Shown piece by piece: positions 22,797-34,739 of a stretch of DNA of 64,000 bases. Source of the DNA: Miscanthus floridulus (Eukaryota > Streptophyta > Magnoliopsida > Poales > Poaceae); assembly GCF_019320115.1 (NCBI RefSeq), contig NC_089584.1, forward strand, positions 52,821,633 through 52,885,632, given 5' to 3'. The first letter of the stretch is position 1. Each line of letters starts with the position of its first letter. A program made the translations under genes and the position numbers. The notes under the pieces were generated by a model that saw nothing but the letters and a program-made list of their open reading frames with translations, had not been told where the DNA came from and did no database searches.

Positions 22797-23080
22797 CAGC
22801 TGGATACATCATATACATCAAACGTGTATTGATTTCTGCTAAAGACATACGCTATGTTATATAAATTCCGACCAAGCAAGATTAAAAAAATGTAACCATA
22901 AAACTCAGCTAATTGCGTGCCGCTACATAGGATGGACCAAGAATCGAGTTACCGAAGCATGCTGTTGGCCTGGTCGGCCAGAGGGGAGGAATCGGAACGA
23001 AGGAGAGAGACCTTCAGCTTGGCTCCACGGCCAAGCGTGAAGCGTGCCGGCCGGCGGCTGGCGGCGTCGGCCATCGACGA

Positions 23081-23269
23081 TCAGTAGTAGCGGTAGACGA
23101 CGTACGAGTTCCGGCGGGGCGGGCGCACGTGGCAGAGCATGAAGAGCACCAGGGCGATCATCATCGCCAGCAGGAACCCCTTGGGGTCCAGCAGAGCGCC
23201 GGCGGCGTCACCTCCGCCGTCATCGTCGCCGCCGTTGCACCCCATGCAGCAGCACGATCCCGATCCCAT
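23081..23269 (-). CDS. Small Cys-rich single-pass membrane protein
   Basis: An intact 62-codon single-exon reading frame, ATG at 23269 in a good context (ATCCCATGGG), TGA at 23081-23083. The protein begins MGSGSCCCMGC: Gly-2 with Ser-5 fits N-myristoylation and the adjacent Cys cluster fits palmitoylation (inference). A Gly/Asp-rich linker follows (residues 13-28). One hydrophobic segment at about residues 33-49 (FLLAMMIALVLFMLCHV) precedes a basic, Tyr-rich tail RPPRRNSYVVYRYY. High GC and strong third-position G/C bias support a real gene. I do not recognise the family or function; the layout suggests a small membrane-anchored protein with its C-terminus on the opposite face or a doubly anchored hairpin. 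Confidence 0.75.
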   Translation of the reverse strand: MGSGSCCCMGCNGGDDDGGGDAAGALLDPKGFLLAMMIALVLFMLCHVRPPRRNSYVVYRYY

Positions 23270-24293
23270 GGCGGTGGGCTCGCGTGGGCCTAACCTGACA
23301 CGCCTCTGATCCTCTGTGGATCACCTGGTCGATCTCCCTCTGGGTCTGTGGCTGTGAGTGAGAGGGGCCGGCCGGAGGAAGAGACAGAGTTGCTTCAGTG
23401 TGGAGAAAGGAGGCAAATGGTTGCTTGGGACGCAAAAGTGGGAGGACGATACACAAATACAACCCAGTTGTTTACTACCATCCATGGGCGCAGGTCCAAG
23501 AAGAAAAGGCCGGTGCAGAGACGGCAGGATCTATGGCGCGTGAGGACCCACATGTCAGTGACGAGAACAGAGAACCATTTGGACTTCTCATCTTTCGCAA
23601 GGGTTGAACTGCACTTCTCATCCATGGGCGCAGGTCTAAACTCTTGACTTTGATTTATTGGCGTAATGTCGTTTTCAAAGGGTTTTGGAATTCCACTTCA
23701 GGTCTAAAATGGGATGGATGGATGATTTTCACCTCAACCTTCTGCTGAGTCCGATGATCTAAAACATTGTAACCTTTCAGTCAGTTACCACATTTTACAA
23801 AACTTTACTAGTCTTTTTATGGCAGCTGTTTTGTTCACGCATTCTTTAGCCAAATCTTGGCTACGAAGTTGGTAGGGTATGGCAAGAGGTGTGGCGAACT
23901 GCGCTAGTCAACTAAAGAAGCTTGGTGCAAACGGGACAACCAAAGTCTGCACTTGTTCTACAATTTGTTGACTGCTCGTTTGTTCTGTAGTTGACTATCA
24001 GTTCTCTGGAACCATTCTGCGACCCCAAGCTTCAGTTCGTTGAAAGGAACTTGCAGTCGACAAATCAACTTGTTGGCCAGAGGACCAGACCTTAAAAGTT
24101 AAAACTAGTTTGCAGTTCATGATCGACAAATCGACTCACGTGACATTATATATTGCCCGGAGGGGTGGGGTGGCATCTTGTCTGGTTCACAACTCAAATA
24201 GTATGAGAATCAAAATACCGAGGACGATGGTACAATCTAACCGCGGTTGCTACTCAGCTGAGTCAGAATAACTGAACAGTATGCGAGGATGTG
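23270..24293. other. Upstream region of the small gene and intergenic DNA
   Basis: Contains the presumed 5' region of the 23081-23269 gene (minus strand) and about 0.8 kb of intergenic sequence down to the stop codon of the next gene. No further coding domain, clear TATA box or mobile element was recognised. Confidence 0.5.
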
Positions 24294-27200
24294 TTAACTG
24301 CTGATACCAAGGAATTCGGTGAAGCTTGGATACTTTGGTTCCCAACCGATCTCAGCCCGAGTTTTCGAATTCTCCATTCTCTTCCCCAATGGACCGTCAG
24401 TGCCTGCAGTTAAAACACATTTCAGATTAGTTAAGCTATGCTAATGCCTGTGCACTCAAGAATATGAGGAAACCATAGCAGGTAGTACAAGACTAACCAG
24501 TAAAGCCTTCAAACTTCGTGTCAAATTTTCCACTTTTGTTAACAGCATCCATTATTTCTTGCCTGCAAAGTTTTTTTTTCCCCTTTTCAATTGGGCCAAC
24601 CAAAAGAGTAACACTGCACAGCAAAACTGACTGTACAAAACAAAGAAACCGATCTGAACAAGGTCAGAAGTTTGAGAAAATTTTGTATTTCGAGTTCAGG
24701 ACATATAGGAAAGATTTTCAGTTTGAGAAAATTTTGTATTTGGCCCTAAAAATAATGCTCCTTTCTTATTTGACATCGAAACTGAAAATCTTTCCTATAT
24801 GTCCTGAACTCGAGTTTTTCTTTCCTATTTGACACTTCCGTCAGTTTGGATGGTTAACGGCGTCAAGTCCTATGTGAAAAGTCCGTTTTACCCCTAGAGT
24901 TTTTTACAGTCCTGGCATTCCATGGTTAATATTTTCAGTTTCAATGTCAAATAAGAAAGGAGCATTATTTTTAGGGCCAAATACAAAATTTTCTCCAGAA
25001 GTTTTACCTGGAAAGGGGCTTGTTGTCACAGCCCAAAAATATTCGACTCCGCAGTCTCTTTTTCATGATTGCTATTGCAAGGGAAGCAGCATCCTGGCAA
25101 CAATATGACATGTATAACCACTATAATATAACGTTGGTTAAGGAACAACCTATACATTACTCACACCCATCCATGTGATTGACATGGCAAAGACCTTAAG
25201 GATATGTAAAGATATCACATGTGATTGACATGGAAAAGACCTTAAGAATATGTAAAGATATCAACAGCTCTAGGGAACCAAAGCATTCACAGGCATGCTA
25301 GGATTGCATCAAACTATGGTAAAACTAAATTAAGTGGATATATAGAAACTTCTAATTAGATAGCATTGCAGTATCTAAAGTAACAAACCAACAAAAATCA
25401 CTTTTTCAACTTGCTTCATAGACTACAATAATATAAGCTTCAGGATTTATAGGCTACATATATAGTTTTGAAAACATATGCTTTTGTATTTCATAAATAA
25501 GTACAATATTAAAATTACCAACATTTGAGGGATAACAGGCATTCTGCTTAGCTTGTTTGAGCCAAATGCAAGGCTATGTAAAGAAATTGTAGGTACATCC
25601 ATTTACAGATTTTGGGCATAACATAAATAAGCTCAAGTGCTCAACCATCAGATGGTAATATGAGTTGAGAAACTATAAACAAGGTGTGCAACACTGGAAC
25701 TAAAATAAATCTGTAGCTCATCTTACCTCATAATGAATCTGGTTGATGATATGATCTGGTCGTGTGTCTAAAGTTCCTTTCCTCAACCAGAAAACATGAG
25801 CACCTCTGTCTATCTTGTGTGTCCAAGTCAAGGAAATGCTAACCAGTTTCACCGATAGTAATGTGTAAGAGTTTATGTTCATAACAACTAAGCATTAGTT
25901 GAGGATATATAAAGTCCAGCTAGCCTGAGAACACAGCCTCCTGCCTCAAGAACAACATTTTCCACTTTTAGAAGTACATCAGTACGAGGGCTTCTGCCAA
26001 TTGGCACTGACGGACAATCCTGCACAACGAAACATTGGTTAATACATCAAAAAAAAGAAGGAAAGCAGGACAAGCAAAGTTTTCCAACTGACAACTAAAA
26101 TATAGATAAGGATGCATAACATGGTTTTTGGTTACTTTTAAAATTTTCCCAACTTGTACCCACCCAAAAGAGCCAGAGAAAATAGTGGAGACAAATATGA
26201 TCCCTGCAGAATACAAGTCTTAGTACCTCGTTGCACATGCTGTTGTCACTGCAGTCATACAGAGCTGTACTTGATGTGAACAGGAAAGATCCTTCACCAC
26301 TCCAATTTGATGCTGCCAATCTGCACGTATTTTATGAAATGAGGATACATCACATGTCCACACTCCATAAGATATAATTTAATTAGTGGAAGAAAGATGA
26401 ATGACGAATTCATAACAGACTCACATGCAACAGTGGCAAAATGCAGCCAAGTATGGATTATGAATGGTGATGGTTTGATGCACAGATGTGTTGACACTAA
26501 ATAAAGCTAGCAATGCCCATCATTATATAGTATCCACGTGATTAACCAGCTAGAATGTTAGATTCTACAAATAGTGAAGAGCCCTTTTTCATTCATTGTT
26601 AGCATAAACAAATACTTACGGACAACACCAACCAAGTACCAGATAAAACACAGCACCTAGATTCCATGATAGCCATAGCCAAACACAATATGTTACCTTA
26701 GTTGCTAACAAGACGACATGTTACCTTCGTTGGTCCATGAACCCAAAAACACTTATCGCCAACTGGGAAGTTGTTTCAAGTATAATACACTTGGTAAATT
26801 CAGGGATGAGTTGCAACCGAAATATGAGAATGTAAAGTCATCTTTCATACTTTCATCTGAGTATACTTATATTAGCCTAACTAAAGTAAAAGAGATCATC
26901 AGGTCCTGCCTCAAGAATTGAGAAATCAACCATGTTTTACACCCCCGTTCTCTGTCACTATGCATGATACTGTGATGGTGGCACATCTGCTATCAGCTCT
27001 AGCATAAACACTGCTGCATCTAGTCTTACACCACCATGCTAGTCACCAATAACAATTATTACTAAACATATGCTCATGTTTCTTTGTAATCTATGCCACT
27101 ATTATGGCTGTCAACAAACATACAATGCATTCACTGCCATCAGACATCAGTTTAATCAGGTTGACCCCATTGATACTTAACTAAGATATAGTGCCCAGAT

Positions 27201-30200
27201 CCCCATCAAGTTTGACTTGGATATGAAATCTCAACCTAAACAGACTAACACACCTCAAAACGGATTTTGGTATCGATGGTCCTTTTTTTTTCTAGAAATG
27301 TTATGTACCGTAATGCAATAGAACAACACAGATTTGGAGAGCTTCATGATTTCCAAAAAAAAGGAGTAAGCCAGATCATTTCTACCATTATCATTAGTAG
27401 TGAACAAAGTACATGATAAAATATGGCACTGGAAAACTGAAATACATTGATGACATCATCATTATCATGGCACTCATGTACCTGACATCCCCAGGGTAAT
27501 CATCTGAACCGGACGGGGGAGCGCAGAAAATAACATGTGGAACCTTCTGATGAATAGTGGTGCCTTTCAATGAGGGGATGATGCCAAGATCTGTTAACTC
27601 ACTGTGATGATTTTTGCTTGCAGTCTGGCCATAAACTTTGCAATCTGGATGCTCCTATAGGATGGAAATACTTATAATATAAGGCCTTACAGCATAGCTT
27701 TAAAATTTGATTTCTCCCAAGAATTTAGCCTCATATTTCTCATCCCCTAGCCCGGTTCAGAAAAGGAAATGTTTGGTTAAAAGGGGATCATTCCAAAAAG
27801 AATCAGGACTTTCCATAAAGAAATTGTTGGCATTTCTTAAAGAGCGCTTGAAAACCAATGATCAATAGTTTTCCATAACATCAACAGGAAAGATCTAAAA
27901 CTGATTTGAACAGTAAAATCATAGGTTGAGTAAGCTGTTCAAGCTGTTCTGGTGCACGATTCTCAATGCTAAGGTGACTGAGGAGCCGAGTAAATATATC
28001 AGAAATATCAATAATAGCTAGGAATACCTTTTGCCACTTCTCAGCTACGATTCGTCCAAGAACACCAGGTCCCACAATCAGTAAATCAATCTGGCCAACA
28101 ACATTGGGGTCAGAAATGTCGGACCCTTTATCATGAGATATCCCTGCGAGCCGCAAACACAGAAAAAAGAAAGAAAAGTTTAATAATAGCAATCATCTCT
28201 GTGAACTTCCTGATTTGGAAATAAAGAACATAACACAGGAACCTTTGCAAGTTACAACTTTGAGCACGTCGCAATCAATAAAAATTGCAACATACATACA
28301 TGGCACGAAATTGATTATAGCTACTAGTACAACCTGGCGCCTATCGAAATCAGCACTACAGTCTTCTAACGGCATGAGTGACAAGCTAATCCTTCATTTC
28401 CATCGGAAACAGAGGGTGTGGGCATCCAACACACATGTAGCTTGAGAGGATTAGATACATCTTCCAAATTGTTGTGATGTCAAGCTCTATTAGCAGCAGT
28501 TCGTAACAGAGCCGAGAAATGATATAGCATTTAATCCAATTGTGTCAAGCCCACGACGATGACCACCTGAAGGAGGCGTACTCGCTGGAAGGCATTATCT
28601 ATCTATGATTACGTATTCAATCGTTTATGCTTGAGCAAACCTCTGAACCTCACCCCGAACCTACCAACCTTGACCTGCAAACCATCTTGACCAAATATCA
28701 AACAGTGTTTCAGGACCCTCAAACCTTACCACCACAAAGAAGCTATGACCATTCTATCCCACTCCTACCAGGAGCTATACCGGTCAATGCCAGACCCTAT
28801 CACTACTCTCCACAGCACAAGACTGAAATTGAAACTCAAGTCAAGCAGTTGCTGCAGTCTGGGCTGATAACACACAGTCACAGTCCCTTTGCCTCTCCTG
28901 TACTGCTGGTGAAGAAAAAGGATGGGACATGGAGGTTCTGTATAGACTATAGAAAACTCAATGAGATAACAATCAAGAACAGGTTTCCTCTCCAAATCAT
29001 TGAAGAAATTTTGGATGAGTTAGAGGGAGCAGAATACTTCACTAAGCTGGATATGAGATCAGGATACCATCAAGTCAGAATGTTGCCAGAAGATGAGTAT
29101 AAAACTGCATTCAAGACTCATCATGGCCACTATCAATTCAAGGTAATGCTTTTTTGCCTGACCAATGCACCTGCTACCTTTCAATGCATCATGAACCAAA
29201 TTCTCCAGCCATTCCTGAGGAAGTTTGTGTTAGTCTTTCTGGATGATATCCTCATTTACAGTAAATCATTCACTGAGCATCTGAAGCATCTAGAACAAGT
29301 TTTGGAAGTGTTACAGACCAATCAGTTATACCTAAAGCAATCCAAATGTTCATTTGCTCAAACACAGCTAGAGTATTTGGGCCACATCATTTCAGCTGCA
29401 GGAGTAGCTACTGATCCTCAGAAAACTCATGCTATGTTACATTGGCCCCAACCCAAAACTATGACAGAACTCAGGGCTTTCTTAGGCCTAACAGGTTAAT
29501 ATAGAAAATTTGTGAAGGGCTATGGAATTATGGCCAAACCACTCACCAACTTACTCAAGCACAAGCAATTTCAGTAGCCCCCAACAGCCCAAGAAGCCTT
29601 TGATAATCTCAAATTAGCTCCCACAACTACTCCAGTCCTGGCACTGCCAAATTTTCAGCAACCTTTCATAGTGGAAACCGATGCTTGTGGGGAAGGAATT
29701 GGAGCAGTTCTTATGCAATCTGGACAGCCCATTGCTTATCTCAGTAAGGCATTGGGAGAGAAACATCAGAAGCTATCTATTTACGAAAAAGAGTTTCTAG
29801 CCTTAATTATGGCAGTGGAGAAATGGAAACATTACTTACAGAGGCAAGAATTCACCATCTTAACTGATCATAAATCCTTGTCCTATCTTGCTGAGCAAAA
29901 TCTTCATTCGGAAATGCAGAGGAAGCCCATGACTAGACTTATGGGACTTCAATTTAAAATTGTCTACAAGAAGGGCAAGGAGAATGTAGCTGCTGATGCT
30001 TTGTCTAGAGTTGCACATCTCCACACCTTACAGGCAGTATCCTTGGTGAAGCCTGATTGGGTCCAGGAGGTCCTCAATTCATATACAACAGATGCTAGAG
30101 CTCAGCAATTGCTTCAACAGTTGGCAGTTACTAGCCCTGATCCAGCAGGGTATAGTCTTGATAATGGGTTGATCAGACACCATAACTAAGCTACATTCTC

Positions 30201-32020
30201 CTTATTGCTAGTTTTTATTCCAGTGCTATAGGTGGACATTCTGGCACTGCTGCAACATATCAGAGGCTGAAAAATCACTTTTCTTGGAAAGGGATGAAAC
30301 ATGTTGTGGAAAGCTACATCAAACAGTGTGATGTCTGTCAACATGCCAAACACTCCAACACTCATCCTGCAGGTTTACTCCAACCCTTAGCATTACCTCA
30401 GGGAGTTTGGATGGATCTATCTATGGACTTTATAGAGGGCCTTCCAAAATCACAAGGTTACAATGTCATTCTTGTAGTAGTGGACAGATTAACCAAATAT
30501 GCACATTTCATGGCAGTCAAACACCCTTATACAGCAGCCTCTATAGCACAGATATTTATGGACAATGTGGTCAGGTTACATGGGTTACCACAATCCATTG
30601 TTTCTGATAGGGACACCATTTTTGTCAGTGCTTTTTGGAAGGAACTCTTCAAGCTTTACAGAGTTAAATTGGCCCTCAGCACAGCTTACCACCCACAGTC
30701 AGATGGGCAAACCGAAAGGATCAACCAGTGCTTAGAAATGTACCTGAGGTGTTCAGTTCAAGATGCTCCTAGAACCTGGAAGTCCTGGCTCTCCCTAGCA
30801 GAACTATGGTACAACTCCACATTCCACTCCTCCCTCGGTTGCTCTCCTTTCAAAGCACTCTATGGCTATGAACCAACAGTGGGCGCCACACCATTGTTAT
30901 CACCTGCTACATTACCAACTGTTGCTGAAATCATTGAGAACCGTGAGCTCCATCTTCAATCTCTGAAGCAACATTTGGCTAGTGCTCAGAATAGGATGAA
31001 AGTCATGGCTAATAAGAAAAGAGTAGATCTCCAGTTCTAGGTGGGCGATCAAGTGCTATTAAAGCTCCAACCATATACACAGTCCATAGTGGCCAACTGA
31101 CCATATCCCAAGCTAGCATACAAGTTCTATGGGCCATACACCATCCTGGAGAAAATTGGCAAAGTGGCCTATCGGTTGGATTTACCTCAGAGTAGTCAAA
31201 TCCACCCGGTATTTCAAATTTCCCAGCTCAAGTCATTTGTTCCTGACTTCTCCCCAGTCTTTTCAGAACTACCGGTCACTACTGACATATTGAGGCGGCC
31301 GCGGCGGTTCCTGAAGTCATTATCGAGCGCCGCCTGGTCAAGAAGGGTGCAACCGCTGTTCCTCAAGTCCTGGTGAAATGGAGCGGCCTTCCACCGACGT
31401 CGGCCACCTAGGAAGACTACAACGTCTTGCACCATCGCTTTCCGGATGCACCTGCTTGGGGGCAAGCAGGCACTTCGGTGGGGGGAGCTGTCAAGCCCAC
31501 GACGATGACCACCTGAAGGAGGCGTACTCGCTGGATGGCGTTATCTATCTATGATCACGTATTCAATCGTTTATGTAATGCAACGTCTACGACGTGTGGG
31601 CCTGAGGGCAGAACCCGTCTGTATTAAGCCATCTCCGTGAAACTCTGGAGGGCATCGCATTTTTCAGACAATACAAACTCGGCAGGAGGAATCTTTCCTC
31701 TGTCGTTCTGATCTCGTGTTCCTCACGTCGACGGTGATCGCCGGCGGCAACGGGGCGTGACAAATTGGTCAATTCAAGGCGAAGGCATGACAAGCGTCGC
31801 AAATTTGAAAGAGAAGCTGCATATGAGAAGGGCAGGGGGCGGTGAGACGGTTACCGAGAGAGGCGCGGGCGAGAGGCGCGCGGTGGGCGAGCAAACGGAG
31901 GCGAGGTAGCCGGGCAGACGGCGCAGGTTTCAGGGAACAGGAGTCGGCAGTGGAGGCTCGGCGATGGGCCGGGTTCGTGGCGGGTGCCAGATGGAAGGAG
32001 GCCGCAGCGGCGGCTCTCAT
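24294..32020 (-). CDS. NAD(P)-binding Rossmann-fold protein, YeeZ-like SDR, copy A
   Basis: Nine exons, written high to low: 32020-31855, 28143-28028, 27654-27482, 26320-26227, 26019-25909, 25816-25727, 25093-25008, 24562-24498 and 24403-24294, giving 1011 nt and 336 aa with no internal stop. Exon 1 is GC-rich and encodes an Ala/Arg/Ser-rich leader, probably a plastid transit peptide (inference). The nucleotide-binding loop is VGPGVLGR (GxGxxG, residues 80-85). Other blocks: VYGQT and [10 protein letters not shown] (about 99-122), [18 protein letters not shown] (164-174), VLRLAGLY (213-220), [23 protein letters not shown] and [20 protein letters not shown]. This order matches plant single-copy Rossmann proteins related to bacterial YeeZ; the substrate is unknown to me. 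Intron 5 is AT-AC. Intron 1 contains a 3.2 kb Reina retrotransposon and intron 7 a foldback element. Tandem paralog of copy B, 3.75 kb away in the same orientation. Confidence 0.9.
24674..24995. repeat. Foldback element with nested inverted repeats in intron 7 of copy A
   Basis: Arms 24725-24776 and 24944-24995 are perfect 52 bp inverted repeats (gagaaaattttgtattt..ttatttgacat); the match extends to about 65 bp (24725-24789 with 24931-24995) with one mismatch. A second perfect 34 bp inverted repeat pairs 24691-24724 with 24779-24814. 'gagaaaattttgtattt' also recurs as a direct repeat at 24674 and 24725. The right arm ends 12 bases from the exon 7 boundary at 25008. Intron 7 is 445 bp here against 95 bp in copy B, so the element accounts for the difference. 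I see no transposase; it looks like a non-autonomous, Mutator- or foldback-type insertion. Confidence 0.85.
25817..25908 (-). other. U12-type AT-AC intron 5 of copy A
   Basis: 92 bp. The intron starts ATATCCTCAA after codon 220 (Tyr, phase 0), contains the U12 branch-site consensus TTCCTTGAC near its end, and finishes ..GGACACAC before 'AAG ATA GAC AGA'. Splicing here restores the conserved reading [16 protein letters not shown]. No usable GT donor exists: the equivalent sequence reads GGCTAGCTGG. Confidence 0.9.
28544..28629 (+). repeat. Left LTR remnant of the Reina element
   Basis: 86 bp, matching the start of the right LTR (31489 onward) up to 'caatcgtttatg', apart from a few substitutions, then breaking into pol. 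Confidence 0.88.
28630..31475 (+). pseudogene. Reina element pol (RT, RNase H, integrase, chromodomain)
   Basis: Reverse transcriptase 28630-29499 shows '[19 protein letters not shown]', '[11 protein letters not shown]' and '[11 protein letters not shown]'; the usual MPFGLTNAP block reads '[13 protein letters not shown]'. A TAA stop follows at 29498-29500 and a TAG at about 29577. RNase H at 29671-30189 has '[16 protein letters not shown]' and '[10 protein letters not shown]'. After a stop and frame change, integrase at 30294-31040 has the HHCC-type 'CDVCQHAK', '[12 protein letters not shown]', '[15 protein letters not shown]' and '[12 protein letters not shown]', that is, all three acidic catalytic residues. 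A chromodomain with '[16 protein letters not shown]' is read near 31355-31470 in a shifted frame. Few lesions suggest a fairly recent element. Confidence 0.88.
31489..31762 (+). repeat. Right (3') LTR of the Reina element
   Basis: 274 bp with TGTCAAGC..GCGTGACA ends; complete. The retained 86 bp of the left LTR allow only a rough divergence estimate. Confidence 0.9.
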
Positions 32021-33659
32021 CTCGTCGGCCGGCGGGGTCGCGGCGGCGACAGTGTGACGGTGAGGAACGAGTAGACGGGGAGGATGGTCGGATGGATGGT
32101 GTGGATCGAGTTCGAGTCCCAGGAATCGGGGTCTACCAATCGATTCCGTATCGGTACCGCCCGAAACGGGAGGTATATCCGGTTCCACCACCTATAACCC
32201 GGTAAAGAGAGCCATCATACCGTACCGGCCTCAATCCCAGCCTGCTCCGGTCGATCCTGTCCTAATTCGGTCTTGCCCCGTTCATCCAGGTACCGGCCAG
32301 TCGTCACCCAAAACAACACCCTACGTCCCTCCGAAGACAGGAAATCATCGATTCTTAGATCATAGATAGACACAACAAATGGAGACAAAAGATACAAGAT
32401 CCGAGAAGAAAAAAATCCAAAATATAAAAAACAGAACAATGCAAGGCACCATGGCGTCGGCGTTGGCGAGCTCTCGTGTGGATCGGCAGGGGCGAGCAGC
32501 GTCTCCCTCGTTGGCGTAGACTAGCCGCACATCACGCCGCCTACGTGACTAACAGGCAAGGAGGGCCACCTTCGCCTTGGCTCCCACAGATATTCTTCGT
32601 GATGAGATGGTGAGGAGTTGTTCTGGTGCGGCCGCTAGTGGCAAGGCACTTAGCATTAATGTTTCTATAAGCGAATGAGGACATGGAACAAAAACTAGAA
32701 TTAGAGTGTTATTTTATCACGTGGGAACATAAATATTTCCGAATTGAGAACATAGATGTTCCTGAAACGAGAATTTTGACCATGTTCCACGTTTCCGGAG
32801 GCTATGACAAGGCAGGACCATATGTGCCTTTGCTTCCATAGACCATGGACCATGGATTTGCTATTGAGTAGTTCAATTGGCCTAGCAGTCTGTGGGCCTC
32901 CGATGGTGCTACACATAGGCCTTGAACAAACGTTTACAATTGCAAATGAAGTAGTCCAATAGTGCACAACACAAAGTTTGTAAGTATTTATTTTTTCGCG
33001 GACATACTTCGGGCATAAGTTTTTCAATATATGAGTATTTAGTGATTCGCAAGTACATAGTTAATCCGTGCGTTGTAACGGGAACAAAATAATATTACGA
33101 TAATTTATGTTTGAACGTGTGTTAACTATTATCAAAAAATAATTATTTGAGCATGATGTTGTCAACATTTGGTTTTAGCCACTCATCAATATTACATGAG
33201 TTTTCATAAAAGCATGCATTTATAAATATAATAGATCATATATATGCGTCGCAACGGGAAAAACTGATAATTCAAATCTAAATGTGTGTTGTACTATTAA
33301 AAAAATAATACTTAGTGCGGATGTTTGCGATGTTCTGTTTGTACAGTTTTGGTGCCGCATGCTAAAGTGTCAGCACAACATCGTACCTAGGACCCAAAAT
33401 TAAGATGCCAATCATATTACTAAAAATAACACCGGCCACCATGGCCCTTGCGTTCCTCATGCCCGTTTATCTAGAGTCCAACTATCCAATAACACCATCG
33501 ACAACAGCAAATGCATGTGGAGAAGTGCATACATAGACTAAAAAAAAAGATTTTAGCAGGCGCTCATCACAACCATTCCTTCCGGTACGCAATCGGAGCA
33601 AATGCACCCGGAGTGGAGTCGAATTATGGTGGGCTGATATGATGACGAGGCCTTTCCGG
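32021..33659. other. Promoter side of copy A and intergenic DNA
   Basis: The first few hundred bases upstream of the copy A ATG (minus strand) are GC-rich, then the sequence becomes AT-rich. Open frames here have no recognisable domain. No mobile element could be delimited with confidence. Confidence 0.5.
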
Positions 33660-33992
33660 TTTTGCAATCATTTTTTTAAAATTATACAATATAACATAGA
33701 CGCTTATAATAGACATACATACTCATATCTATAAACACACGTACACAAACTCTAACTCTATGAAAACCTTCGAAGGATTAAACCAGCAGATCTTGAGATT
33801 CACGAAGTCACCATAGGTGCCTCACTATCGATTGGGACGTTGTCTACCCATAGCGCCGTTAAATCCTAAAATATATCTAGAAAATACGAGCACATGTACC
33901 AAGTCGAGTACTTAAACTCGGTTGCAGGTTCCACCACATGGAACTCAACCAACTGATCTGTGACCGGTTCGCATTTTGCAATCATTTTTTTA
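33660..33992 (-). mobile_element. tRNA-type SINE with 19 bp target duplication
   Basis: Identical 19 bp direct repeats 'ttttgcaatcattttttta' flank the segment (33660-33678 and 33974-33992). Read on the minus strand the insert begins GCGAACCGGTCACAGATC, with a degenerate A-box (CAGTTGGTTGAGTTCC) and B-box (CAACCGAGTTTAAG). The middle part ('gaagtcaccataggtgcctc' on the plus strand) resembles the body of the grass Au SINE family, from memory of that family. About 295 bp between duplications; well diverged, so old. Confidence 0.7.
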
Positions 33993-34739
33993 GTAGCCGC
34001 GCGTATGTACGTAGGGTGCTAATGACGAGTTTTTTTTTTAGTTTTGTGGGGCGCGACAAGGATAGTCGGGTGGACGATGCCGCGGGATAGTATTAGTTCT
34101 GTTGGTGAACGATTCCTTTGAAACATTTTTAGGTGTAGAGATTATACACAAAGCAGAACCCGAATGACCTTCATACTGGAATTGACAATTTGCAGCGGGG
34201 CAGGTTGGCTCCGATCCACACGCTACACTTACTTTAATCTCCAATTCGTACACCCACATCGAAAAGATTAGACGGGAGTATTTTGGGCCCTTCGTCAGAC
34301 CATGATGAAAAAGAAAAGAGAGAAAAATAAAAATAAGAGAAAAGAGTGAAAATCGTATAATATTTTGAAAGACGTGTGAATTGGGCGCGAATTGAATGTC
34401 AAATATCAAACTTTCTCACTTTGCTGGGTGTCCTATCTTTTTTATTTTGTTTGAGAATTACACACCCATTTTGGAACTCCTAGGATTGAGATCAATGCCT
34501 TGCCCTACCCGGTATCGAACCAAACATGCAGAGGCAAAATCAGCGATTTTGATTAAGGGAAGCCGGACAAATATGATCGTATTTTTTAGTGTGATAAAAT
34601 ATATATAATTATATATTTCAACAACTTTTACATTATTTATAACAAAAATCATAATATTTTAATAAAAAAATGAGTGAAAATTAATGTTTTTTGTGCTATA
34701 AATTCAAATATTTACATAGGTATTAAATAACATCTACTG

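Larger units (their letters stand above)
28539..31767 (+). mobile_element. Reina-type chromovirus inside intron 1 of copy A, with AATTG target duplication
   Basis: LTR ends TGTCAAGC..GCGTGACA are flanked by identical 5 bp duplications AATTG at 28539-28543 and 31763-31767. The right LTR is 274 bp (31489-31762). The left LTR keeps only its first 86 bp (28544-28629) and then joins directly to the reverse-transcriptase-proximal part of pol, so the rest of the LTR, the primer binding site, gag and protease are gone. The polypurine tract 'ggtggggggagc' precedes the right LTR. A chromodomain after integrase and the very short LTRs indicate the Reina clade. Orientation is opposite to the host gene. 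Confidence 0.92.

Noticed and set aside
25886..25925. A GT-AG alternative for intron 5 of copies A and B
   Set aside because: Copy B has a GT after CTA in AGGCTAGTAGG, but copy A reads AGGCTAGCTGG with no GT, and using it would drop the conserved GLY residues; the AT-AC solution fits both.
31769..32191. A 140-codon minus-strand frame as a stand-alone gene
   Set aside because: Its ATG at 32020 to the GT at 31854 is exon 1 of copy A in phase with exon 2; the remaining codons are promoter and intron sequence.
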